Shown one piece after another: positions 46,141 to 56,578 of a DNA stretch of 64,000 nucleotides. A program made the translations under genes and the position numbers. The DNA is from Diospyros lotus. Lineage: Eukaryota; Streptophyta; Magnoliopsida; Ericales; Ebenaceae. The DNA is taken from NCBI RefSeq assembly GCF_014633365.1, contig NC_068347.1, positions 11,809,655 through 11,873,654 of the forward strand, given 5' to 3'. The notes beneath the pieces were generated by a model, which made no database searches, was not told the DNA's origin, and worked only from the letters and a program-made list of their open reading frames with translations. The first letter of the stretch is position 1; each line of letters begins with the position of its first letter.

Positions 46141-46756
46141 TGAGATGCCATCTCATAGATATTATACAAAATTCAAAGTAATAGAAGCATCATCTATCGT
46201 CTCGGGATTTTACTCGGGCCGGATGCGTAGAGACCCAGAACCTGCTCTAATAGCTCGCCGTAAGGCCCACCTTCTCCTAGAGGACTCCCTAAGTTGTTCA
46301 GTCCTCTGGGGGGGATTCCTCTTAAACCCACCTGAGTATTCCTGACTTGCAAGTTCACCCTCGACACCTATTAAAAATACTATAACTAAACCTTCCCTTG
46401 TCGGAAAAGGAATATCTTTATATTCATTAATTATATCCTTTATTTATTGTACTAATTTCCCTCTAATACTGACTTAAGCATCTGAGGGCATACATGGGTG
46501 AGAAATCCCCGCGTGCCTTCTAACTTGTTCTTGTGAACGCAGTTATGCCCCAAACACATAGGAGACTACTCCCAGATAGATTAATCTACTACCAAAAATA
46601 CCCTCGAGGGTTTATTCGAGACCCCCGAAGAGATAATAGGAGACTAAGGCTACATGATGCATACTTCCATAAGCAGACACCTACCAGCTATTCACCTCGC
46701 TCTACTGTTGCTCCAAGGTTCCTGCCTCACAAATTCTAATTATTGTATTTTTTGCA
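46141..46756 (+). mobile_element. LTR-like insertion 'J', boundaries approximate
   Basis: Contains 'ctgacttaagcatctgaggg', as in LTR I, and ends TTTTTTGCAACAACA, also as in I. Probably a related Ty3/gypsy LTR fragment. No target duplication was found. Confidence 0.45.
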
Positions 46757-48045
46757 ACAACAAATCTTTATTCAATTAATAACTTGGATTGGGGTTCACT
46801 GGATACCATATTTGAATTGATGGGAAAAACCATCTTGATATGAAGAAAGCATATCCGGATATGAAAAGGACATCCAGATACGATGAAGGCTCATCTGGAT
46901 ACCCTCACGCTCCCTAACGCGCCCTGGGAAGGTGGCACACGTGCCATCACGCGTAGCCCTTTCCCGGCGCGTGTATCACACACATCGCCCTTTTGTTTTG
47001 GACAACTTTGCCTCATTTTGGTTTTCCGGCCATAACTTCCTCGTTTTAACTTCGATTCGACCCCCGTTTGAACCTATGAGTCCCTTTTTTCCCCCTCTAT
47101 AGGAATATTATAAAAAATTAAACTTATATCACCATTTTTCAGACTATCTGGGGCTAACTCCGACAAAGACCCAAAACTCCGACGATGCCCATTCTCCTTT
47201 GCTTCTCATCCGATTCGTTGCCTTCTTTTTGCAGAATTTCCTCCCTTCTCTCAAGAATAGGATCCTTAACTTAGAATCCCTCAATCCTCAACTCACTTGG
47301 AATGATTTGAGAATAACCTCATGGCCTTATTTATAGATTCCTCAGACCAATCACAGGTCGCCACTTATCCCTAGATAAGCTGTGGACTCTAAAAACTCAA
47401 AGCTATATTGGAGTGGGATTTGAAATCCAAAACTAGAATGGAATGAATTTTGAACTCCAAAATGATTCAAAGCCATATCAGAATAAAATTTGCAATCTAA
47501 AGTGACACACTAATACCCCAAGCTCCTTCCAAATGCCAGTTTTGCCTTGACTTCAAGTCCTCAAGCTTTGATATTTTACCACATTAACCCCTAAGTCCCA
47601 TGCTTTTCAATTGGACCAAAAAAAATTGGAAAAAAATCATATTCAACCCTTTTTCAACTGGAATAAAAAATTACACTTAGGCCCTAAATGCATGTTTTGA
47701 TTGCAAACCCTTTTATTTCATTCTAAAACCACATAAGGGTTGTTCTATTCACTAAATTAAAGCCTCCTTAGGGTTCCATGGATTTCTTGGAAGCCCCTTA
47801 CCATCATTCAATTTTTCAGGCTAACTCACAGTTGTATGAAAAATTGTCTATTATTTGATTTCTTTCGGAATCATAAATCTCGTTTTAAGATGCTCGTCAA
47901 TGACATACCTTTTTCCTTAGGTATCTAAGCTCCAGATCACTCCCTGTAGTTGATTCAATGATTTATTTTGCTATCAAGCCAATTTTTTGGTATTTCAAAC
48001 TCACTAAAATTACGTGGTAACCTCATGAAAATATGAGGTATTACA
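46757..48045 (-). mobile_element. LTR-derived mosaic ending TATTACA
   Basis: 46830-46900 repeats 'catatccggatatg/catccagata', as in G LTRs. 47020-47080 ('ggccataacttcctcgtttt') is the reverse complement of a block in family B. It ends GAGGTATTACA, like an LTR tip. No matching target duplication is seen (TAGAA before 44321, CAATC after), so it is not one clean unit. Confidence 0.5.
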
Positions 48046-48553
48046 CAATCAACTTGAGGGAATGAGTATTGAGACCATCAAGGCCGAAATAGTTAAGGAG
48101 TATTGATTATATCGAGTATGTTTTGAGGAGAAAGAAAGATATACTTCTAGCTTCTTGAAGTATGGATTTTACTTGGCAAAAGAGTATTTAGAGATAACAT
48201 GCCTGGACACTGACTTTTCTAATGTCATCTTCACGGGTAACAAGATAGGGGATATCCACGACTAGAAGTTATTCAGGGACCCTGATCCTATTTCGTCTAA
48301 GGCATTTTTGAATGAAGAGGCGAAAGATCTCTATAAGATTGCCGATCCATGGAGCCCATATGTACCAGAGCCGAACACGCCAACTGACGCAAGGACTTCT
48401 CAAGGGATGGAGGCAATAGGTGTCCTGGAAGACATTGAGTTCAGTGATTTGGACTTTAATGAGCATTCTTTTGGATTTGGTATTTGGATGACCAATTGGG
48501 AGCCTATCATGCGCATGAGCTATATGAATACATGGAACATGAATAAGAAGTAA
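48046..48553 (+). pseudogene. Unrecognised coding remnant
   Basis: One plus frame reads from ATG about 48068 (MSIETIKAEIVKEY) to the TAA at 48551, broken only by stops near 48110 and 48263. Composition is protein-like (KYGFYLAKEYLEITCLDTDF, KAFLNEEAKDLYKIADPWSP) and acidic. I do not recognise the family. It could be a retrotransposon or gene fragment. The last 81 codons are open. Confidence 0.4.
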
Positions 48554-49386
48554 GAAAATAATTTAATTGTTACCACAAAAAATGTGTCCTTTCTTGGAGC
48601 GAAGTCCTAATACTTGTGTGTTTGTCGGTATATAAAGATAATCCATCTCCCCAAATGGGGATGCTGCTCTTTTCCAACTCATAAAAGGTGAATCAATCAA
48701 TTATATATAAATTTATGGAAATTAAGAAAGAGATAATGAAATACTTTCAGAGGTAACAATATACTTATCGAGGTAATGAGGAATATCCAGCCCTAAGACA
48801 TATATAAAATTTGAGATAAATATTCGTAGGTTCAGAGTAAGGCGTGAGACATCCCCTATCTAACATCATCCAGGAGTACTACTATCGCCACTTACAACTA
48901 GGGGTGAGACGCGTGCCCGAGTCCACATATCGCCTTTTACCCGTCGGTCATGTCCGTAACCGGTATATCGCCACTATGCCCCGGTGCCATTTGGGAAAAA
49001 GGACACCAACCCATAAAGTCCCTTTGTGGAAAGGTCTAGCCATGAGGAGGGGTGCACGGACCTAGGCAACCTAGTGCAGTAAAAAGGGTAAGTACCAATG
49101 GACCTGCATAGAGAAAAAAATAATTTCTTACGACTATGTTCCTTCCACCAATTGGTGCATCAATGCAGAGGGCCAGTGGAGCAATCGTTTAAGGGAACGA
49201 CCTTAGTCTTTGCATCCAAAGACGATGAGACTGTTCGAGATGCAAGAGCTTTAGGCCCTTAAGAAAGTTTCAATGGAAAGGATAGAGACCATAATGGCAT
49301 GAAGTGCGCCAAGGGGTGCTTTATTTTGGTGACGTGGTTAGGTGGAAATTTTCCTAAGCAACTTATGTTGACAATCGAAATACTAA
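48554..49386. other. Unrecognised sequence, no clear gene
   Basis: Moderate GC, unlike the LTRs around it. A 73-residue plus frame (48844-49065) has no recognised motif. It may belong with the remnant upstream. Confidence 0.35.
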
Positions 49387-49410
49387 TATTTTGTCAAAAC
49401 GGTTATACGA

Positions 49411-49680
49411 GATGCCTGCTTCCACAATCATAAAGTTTTATCTAAGCGATTCTATGGGATGCCTACTTCCACTATGATAAGATTTTGTCAAAACAGTTCA
49501 ACGGGGATGCCTACTTCCACTATGATAATATTTTGTCGAAGCAGTTTGGCGGGGATGCCTACTTCTACTATGATTAAATTTTGTCGAAGTAGTTTGGCCG
49601 GGATGCCTACTTCTAATATTATAAGATTTTATCGAAGCAGTTTGGCAGGGATGCTTATTTTTGCTATTTTTGCTTTTGCG
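49411..49680. repeat. 48-bp tandem repeat, six copies
   Basis: Units start at 49411, 49458, 49506, 49554, 49602 and 49650 with 'gatgcctacttccactatga' and end 'gaagcagtttggc'. The length is a multiple of three, so it makes a 16-residue periodic frame, but no gene context supports translation. Confidence 0.9.
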
Positions 49681-50330
49681 GTTTGACAAAGTGCCTATGT
49701 CCGTGAGATGTATAAGGGCGTGGCTCTTGTCGCCCGATGTAGGAAAGATAAGGGTGCCATTTTCTGATAATTGTGGTTTTGGTGTTTTTGTTTTAGCACT
49801 TCGAGTCCTTTCTTATGTCTGCTCTTAGAGATTTCCTTAAATAGACAACTGTTCAGATAATTTGTGATGTTATGAGAATTCCTCTGCTCAAAAATCCTAT
49901 TAATCCATATCTGTTTGATTCTGAACTTGGGATTACATAAGATGTATAATGGGATGAGCCTATGGGATTCCATCCCTTTAGCTCCCCATTCCAATTTTCA
50001 GTCTTTCCCTGAAATACTACAAAATAAAAGATATAAACATATACGTGTTACCCAATATATTTTATATCACAGGATCATTTTATTTGCGTAGTTCAATACA
50101 AACACCTATGTCCGCAATTTACAAGAAGTTAGTTAGTAATGACTTCACTTGGCAGCTTCTGCTTGCAAGCAAGTGATATCTGATATACGATCTGGAATAA
50201 CTTAGCTCTGTGTCTTCAGATATGGCATTGCTAAAGCAATTAATAAAACGATGCAAGTGCTTACAACGATCCCTTACCTTTGGAATATGGCAAAGGGTCA
50301 TCAGAAACTCTAGTCGTAGCTGATCACGAG
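49681..50330. other. Unrecognised sequence; possible broken exon before the TRIM
   Basis: From about 50119 a plus frame with a few stops reads ...MALLKQLIKRCKCLQRSL... and appears to continue after the TRIM at 51381 (LNELRWNTKHLQAKGEEIDP). I do not recognise it. Confidence 0.35.
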
Positions 50331-51380
50331 TGTAATACCCCGAGAGCCTAGAGAAGTTAGTATATATTGAGGATAGTGTAAGGAAGGAAACAACACCAAC
50401 TGGATACCTTTTGGGCTGAATGTAGGAAAAGAACTCTAGGGTTATGCGTGCTTGAGCTAGGGTAGCTCAATGATGGGTGACCCCCTAGGAAGTTCGCATA
50501 GGCCTATCAGGGTAAGTTGTTCCGATCCTTCCTATCGCTCGATGAGGGATGTTACAAGTGGTATCGGAGCCGACCCCCGAGCCTCTGAGCGCGGTGGTGG
50601 GGCAAACCTCAGCAAGGACGCTGAGTCCCTAGGGGGGGTGCGTGTAGGCACCTTAGGCAAATCCCACATCGGCAATCCATCGGGGGGAGGTCTGGGATCG
50701 GTTGTAAGGTTGCATAACGAGGACGTCATGTGCTCAAGGGGGGAGAATGTAATACCCCGAGAGCCCAGAGAAATTAGTATATATCGAGGATAGTGTAAGG
50801 AATGAAACAACACCAACTGGATACCTTTGGGGCTGAATGTAGACAAAGAACTTCAAGATTAAGCGTGCTTGAGCTAGGGTAGCTCAAGAATGGGTGACCC
50901 CCTAGGAAGTTCGCATAGGCCTATTAGGGTAAGTTGTTTTGGTCCTTCCTATCACTTGATGCGGGATGTTACAGGTGGTATCAAAGCCGACTCCTGAGCC
51001 TCTGAGCGCGATGGTGGGGCAAACCTCAACAAGGACACTGAGTCCCTAAGGGGGGTGCGTGTGGGCACCTTAGGCGAATCCGACATTAGCCATCCATCGG
51101 GAGGAGATCTGGGACCAGTTGTGAGGTCGCATAACGAGGACGTCATGTGCTCAATGGGGGAGAATGTAATACCCCGAGAGCTCAGAGAAATTAGTATATA
51201 TCGAGGATAGTGTAAGGAAGGAAACAACACTAACTGGATAACTTTTGGGCTGAATGTAGACAAAGAACTTTGAGGTTAAGCGTGCTTGAGCTAGGGTAGC
51301 TCAACCCCCTGGGAAGTTCGCGTAGGCCCATCAGGGTAAGTTGTTCTGGTCCTTCCTATTGCTCGATGTGGAATGTTACA
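50331..51380 (+). mobile_element. Tandem TRIM with three LTRs and two cores
   Basis: LTRs at 50331-50556, 50748-50973 and 51165-51380 (226, 226 and 216 bp) start TGTAATACCCCGAGAG and end TGTTACA. Two ~191-bp cores carry PBSs (50559, 50976) and end in a purine tract (GGGGGGAGAA). The outer target duplication is ACGAG (50326-50330, 51381-51385). The third LTR has a short deletion around 51300. It is the same family as 9901-10534 but younger. It has no coding sequence. Confidence 0.95.
50559..50570 (+). other. TRIM primer-binding site, first core
   Basis: TGGTATCGGAGC, one change from the initiator tRNA-Met PBS. The second core has TGGTATCAAAGC at 50976-50987. Confidence 0.8.
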
Positions 51381-51950
51381 ACGAGGCTTGAATGAGCTAA
51401 GATGGAATACCAAACACCTTCAAGCAAAGGGGGAGGAGATTGATCCAGGAGTATTTGCAAAAAGATGCCATCACAAAGTTGTCTTCTTGGATCAATAGAT
51501 CAGCTTTTGCGAGGCTGCTGCAAAAGATGCTGATAATTAATCTCCTTTCATCAACACTTCGTGCAGCTTTACCAACTCCTACCTACCCCCCTACGCTGGA
51601 ATCTCCCTAAACTCGGAAAAAATATTTGAGGACATTGGAAAGTTTGGGGAGATGCCTTATTTGGCATAGGAGGAACATATCTGAGGGAACTAGCATGCTA
51701 GAAGAGCTGCGTCCTGGGTTCATAAAATGCTCTAGTAGACGCATCCCAAGAGGTCTTTACCGCGGAAAAGGTCTTCACATTCTTCATTCTTCACAACAAT
51801 ACTCCTCCATGGGAGCCCGCATTACTAGGGAGGATGACCCCATCATCAAATAAAAGTTTGGGAAAAGACAAACTCCCGAACTTGGCCTTCGATATCCTCG
51901 GGGGGTTCATCCTTATTTTCTACATACCTAGCCTGAATCCATGTCCCGAA
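51381..51950. other. Unrecognised sequence after the TRIM
   Basis: It begins with the possible frame continuation noted at 49681-50330 (stop at about 51497). It then grades into C-type LTR sequence. The frame at 51626-51853 has no recognised motif. Confidence 0.35.
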
Positions 51951-52147
51951 GGGATATTTGTTTTCTTAGGTGGGTTTTAGAGAGAGAGAGATTGAGTGTT
52001 GGGACAGATGTATGAAAAGAGTCCATGGGATTCATGGAGCCAAAAGATCAAAAAGATCAATTTGCCTTCGAAATAGCGACTATTTATAGACAAAATGGTG
52101 GGACTCATGGTTGAGTCAAAAGGCTATTCCAAGGAGTGCCTTAGGGA

Positions 52148-53109
52148 CTAGGTTGCACGGAAACAGAAACGGAAAACATCTCTGATACGAAATGGAAAAC
52201 GTCTCCGATACGAAATGGAAACGCAAAAAAAGGTATTTTCTAAAAAGTTAAGAGATGGAAACCCAAGATAAACTGTAAATTTTAAAAATATAGGGGGTTT
52301 TGTAAATACAATTTTTAATATAGAAAATTATAAAAATAGTTCAAACACAATACAAATAAATATAAACAATAATCATAAATTGTTAATGTAAATGCAATAT
52401 GCCCTACTTACTAGCTATTAACTTTAAGATATTCATGACCTTGAAAATAACTTAATAGAAGAGATAACACATTATTATTGTAAATGCAATATGCACTAAT
52501 GATTCAATCTTAACAAAATTTGAAACTGATATGTAATATGCCATGTTGCTGAAAAGATTTGATTGGTTTAAAACTAATTTAGTTTTGATATAAATAAATT
52601 AGTAACCAAATACTAAACAAAGAGAGAGAACATATATAACTTGCTGCTCCAAAACACAAATAGTCTTATGAACAGAAAGAGAGGTTGACGACAACGAGAG
52701 AGCACTTAAAATCGGAATCGGAATCGACAGTAAACGAATGACGACCAGAATCGAAAAGGATGAAATAAAAAATAAGAAGAAAGAAGAAGAAGAAGAAGAA
52801 GAAGAAGAAATAATGGCGTGAGTGACAGCAAATTCAGAGAAACAACACGGACGAAGAAGAAGAAGAAGAAAGAGGGAAAAATTGGGGGTGTTCGACTGGC
52901 CTTCAAGATGCGTGTGACATAGACGACAGCTGCTGTCGTTAGAAATGCTTTTTTGACTATTTTCTATAAATTGGGAAACAGCCCTTGAATGTTTCACAAT
53001 TTACAAAAACGACTCAAAAAAGGTTTTGGGTCAATTTCTCCATTTTCAAAATGGGAAACGATTCAGAAATGCCGAAACAACGACTCCGAATTATTTCTGT
53101 GCTTCTTAG
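52148..53109. mobile_element. Non-autonomous hAT transposon
   Basis: The 8-bp target duplication CTTAGGGA (52140-52147, 53110-53117) and terminal inverted repeats CTAGGTTGCACGGAAAC / CTAAGAAGCACAGAAAT (13 of 17 match) are diagnostic of hAT. 962 bp, no transposase frame. It contains (GAA)n runs at about 52775-52810 and 52853-52872, which give Phe/Ser-rich chance frames on the minus strand. Confidence 0.92.
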
Positions 53110-53151
53110 CTTAGGGAGTTTAGAGGGCCTAGAGAAGTCTTCGAGGTGGGA

Positions 53152-55466
53152 TGTAACATCCCAGATTTTCAAACTCAGATATGATGTAATACTTGAGGAA
53201 ACAAAGCATTTCCTTTGAAATCAAAAGATTCGATAGGCACATGTGTGATTCCCAGGTGAACTTTCGAGGAACAAATGAAGGATTTCCGAAGGATTGTGGA
53301 GGCAAAAGCAAGAGATCATCATCTTAAGGGATTTTGGAAGGGTTTAAGCAATTCTAGGGCTCAAGTGACATAAGGACAAAGAACTTTTGGGCTAAGGGGT
53401 TATTTGTGAGAAACTTAAAATATCTACTAAGTGGTTATGGGAACCAAATGAGCTAACAAGTTGTTGGAAATGAAATCATGAGTAATGATGGGAAATGTAG
53501 AAAAATGAATTAACCATGTGGGAGTAATGATGGGAAATGTAGAAAAATGAATTAACCATGTGGGAGTATTGATGGGAAATGTAAAAAAAATGAATTAAAC
53601 CATGTGGGATGTAATGATGGGAATATTGGAAAATATAATTAAACATGTGGAGGTTCAAAATATCAAGGACACATGGCATACTTTGGTTGGATGCACATGG
53701 ATGGAATGATGACGCGACACGTGGTGCGATTTGGTTCGTCGAAGTTTCCTATAAATAAGGGCTTTGGGGTTATTCATTTTGAGCACCAAGAAAGGAGAAA
53801 AGAAAGGGAGTTTGAGAGAAGAAACGCTGCCAAAGGAAGGTGGAAAATCTGCCAAAGAATGAGGGAGAAAAGGCCTTGTCAGGAATGATTGGGTCACCAC
53901 AGTAAAGCATTCCAAATGACATTGAAACTACAAGGTAAGTCTGATTTCATTTTATAATCCTGTAGAGGGTTGAATAAGGATGTCGTAGGTTCAAACAAGG
54001 GTCAAATCAGAGTTAAAACGAGGAAGTTATGACCGAAATACCAAAAGGTGGCAGAGCTATGCGTTTTTAAGGGAAGCGCGTTAGCCACCTTCCGGAGGCG
54101 CGTGAGGGCACGTGAGACCTCCTCTTGGCCTGAAATTTTTCATCCTTGACCCTATTTTAATTACCTATAACCCTATGTAATCATACTTGGTGTTTTGTTT
54201 ACTGAAATGCATGATTTCTGTAGAGAACCCATTCTCGCTCATCGTAAACAGTGCTTCCTAGGGTAAACCTTCATGGTGAGTGGTTTCCACATGCTTCTTG
54301 CTTCCTCTTGATTATTCCTTGGTCTCATTTATGTGGGGTTGGTGGCTTACATCTCATGTTTCCTTGCTTCCAAGCATTTCTTTCCTATTATGCCTACACC
54401 ACGGAGTTTGTTGTTGTGGTTCATTGATGGGGTTAAACATGATTACTCTCGCACGTGGTTTGTGGTTTGCACATTATATTTTTCTTAGTTTGTGCACCGT
54501 TCCTATAGGTGGGGCCATGCTTACTTGATATTCCTTAGTTTTTACATATTCCTTCTGCTTTGTCTTCAAAATGTTGTTTAGTGACAATGGCTATTGGTGA
54601 ATTGAGAATTTGTATATGATGATTGGACACTTGTTGGTGAATCGTTACGATAATCAGGGGGGCAATCCCATGCCTACAGGTGGGGTCATGCCTACAGGTG
54701 GGCCTGCAAGGTTGGACTCCGATCACGTGCCTACAGGTGGGGCTAAGGCGTTTCACACGAGGGCCGATCGGAATGATGGTGACTCAAGGAGACTTCTTGA
54801 TATATTGCATTTTTGCTCTTGCATACACTGTTTCCTTTCTTTCTTACCACTCACTTAGATGTTATTATCTAACCTCGGGTGTTTCATACCCTTGGGGCAT
54901 TCAACGTCCCAGGTTTATCAATAGTGCTAGGTGTTCCAGGTCTAGTTCGAGCAAGGGCAAAAAGGTGGTGATTGGCTAGCTTTGGGTTTTATTTCATTAT
55001 ATACCCTTGTAACCAAGTAATGTATTGTAATAGCAGCTAGGATACTCAAGGTTGTAAGAGGTGTGTGTGGGTGTCCAACGGTTGCTCTTATGTATATGTA
55101 CAGTAAGATGTACCTTTGTAATACCATAGATTAATGGGTATACAGGGTATGCGGTACTGTTGTGGTGGCCATGATACACTTTAAATGTTGTATGGGGAAG
55201 CTACCATGGTGAGGGTTTATTAGCTAGCTTAAGCGTGTGTTGCAGTTATAATTACAAGTAGTGAGTTGTGTCTTTTGAATTTATTGAAAGTTGTATGTGT
55301 CTCTTGTACATGTAAAGGAAAAGTGAGTGGAAACCCCATTTATTTTGCTTTGGTTAAGCTTTCAGATTCGATCCAGTGCTTCCGTTGGCAAGGGTTTTCA
55401 TAAAGCCCTAGGTGATGTCTGCTTGTATTTCACGTTGTTATGTATTTGAAAAAGTGGGGCATTACA
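53152..55466 (+). mobile_element. Solo LTR, family B (copy 3)
   Basis: TGTAACATCCCAGATTTTCA to GTGGGGCATTACA, 2315 bp, with target duplication TGGGA (53147-53151, 55467-55471). It carries a TATA box at about 53749 and a ~42-45-bp tandem repeat 'gatgggaaatgtagaaaaat' at 53487-53640. It is the best-preserved member of the family here. Confidence 0.93.
53487..53640. repeat. ~43-bp tandem repeat in the B solo LTR
   Basis: Four near-copies of 'gatgggaaatgtagaaaaat' plus 'gaattaaccatgtgggagta'. A shorter set is at 1540-1620 and 40300-40390 in other B copies. Confidence 0.85.
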
Positions 55467-55705
55467 TGGGACACCCTGATGGCTATCTCTGAGAGGCCTC
55501 GAAGAGGGCTTCGGGCGACCAGATGGCTTAGGTCCGAGAAACCCCAAAGGGTGTCCTTTGGACTTGGTCAAAAATTATGCATGTCGATCTCGGGGGGACC
55601 CATTAGGGGTCCAAAAGGCTTCTAGCCCAAAGACTATCCAGGGAAGATTGAACTCTAAAATTACTTTAAAACTTAGGAGAATTTTAGGGCACCCCACAAT
55701 AGAAA

Positions 55706-55847
55706 CAAAATAGAAGATCCTCCTTGATGAATACTCCATTTGCATGGCTTCAATTTTGGTAAAGTTGAGTTTTTTTCCTATTCTACACTTGTAAAAAAAT
55801 TAGAATTTCCATATTATGCATCATGAAATTTGAACATGCTAACTGAC
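55706..55847. other. Short AT-rich junction, nothing seen
   Basis: Sequence between the C copy and the next copia LTR. Confidence 0.5.
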
Positions 55848-56578
55848 TGTGAGAAATAATAGACACCCAAGAAGGGGTGAATTGGGTTATTAAAAACATT
55901 TTAGATTCAAAAGATCTTTGTGTAAAGAAAAATGTTTAACCTTCTTAAAGCTTTTGAAAAATAGTGATAAAAGTTTCTATTGAAGGATTTATCTTTAGTT
56001 GATTAAGGAAATAATGATGTAAGTATATTTTGAGTGAAAAAGAAATTTTTAAGATCAATCTTGAAACAAATATAACAAACTATAAATGCCGAAAATAGAA
56101 ACCTAACTTGCTGAAATGAAGGTAAAAATAAATAATGCAGCACATACAAATTTTATAGTGGTTTGGCTTAACTAGCCTACTCCACTCCCTTGGCTTCTTA
56201 CCAAGGATTTCAACAATCCATTATAGCTTTTTCCAAGATCAGCTATAACCTCAACTTTTCGATATATTAGTTATTACCAAATACACAGCTTTTATAAGGA
56301 TCAGTTGAAACCTTTTTACAAATGCTTTTTATGAGCTTAAGCACAATCCCTTTAAGCTTTAAACAAGATATAGGAAAGTATAGAATAAAGCTTAGAGAAG
56401 CTTTTACAATATATCACTCAAAAAAGATAACTTCTCACAAATTAAAGAGAGATTAGAAGGATTAAGAAGACAAGCACCATTTCTTTCTTTTTTTTATTGA
56501 AGATGAAAACTGGAGGTATCTTTTTAGCTCAAGACAGTAGTAGAAAGCATTCGAATAGCCCATGTTTCTTTATCCTTT
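55848..56578 (-). mobile_element. Copia LTR (family E, copy 4), segment 1
   Basis: Starts TGTGAGAAATAATAGACACC and has 'gaaggggtgaattgggtt' and 'tatagtggtttggcttaact', the family E landmarks. It resumes at 58625-58929, 61091-61124 and 63606-64000 between later insertions. Its outer end is beyond the window. Confidence 0.75.

Larger units (their letters stand above)
51951..55705. mobile_element. LTR family C (copy 2), split by two insertions
   Basis: Pieces 51951-52147, 53110-53151 and 55467-55705 align in order to 23950-24400 of the C solo LTR ('agagagagag', 'ctatttatagac', 'gggcaccccaca'). The left end is not defined. A hAT element and a B solo LTR separate the pieces. Confidence 0.75.

Noticed and set aside
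44321..48045. Single complete solo LTR from TGTAAGACC to TATTACA
   Set aside because: Flanks TAGAA and CAATC do not match, and the interior mixes blocks of families G, J and B, so it was annotated as a mosaic.
49411..49680. Regular repeats considered as a CRISPR array
   Set aside because: The units are contiguous 48-bp tandem copies without unique spacers, and the DNA is from a plant nuclear genome.
52706..52906. Phe-rich, membrane-like minus frame
   Set aside because: Translation of (GAA)n microsatellites in a hAT element.
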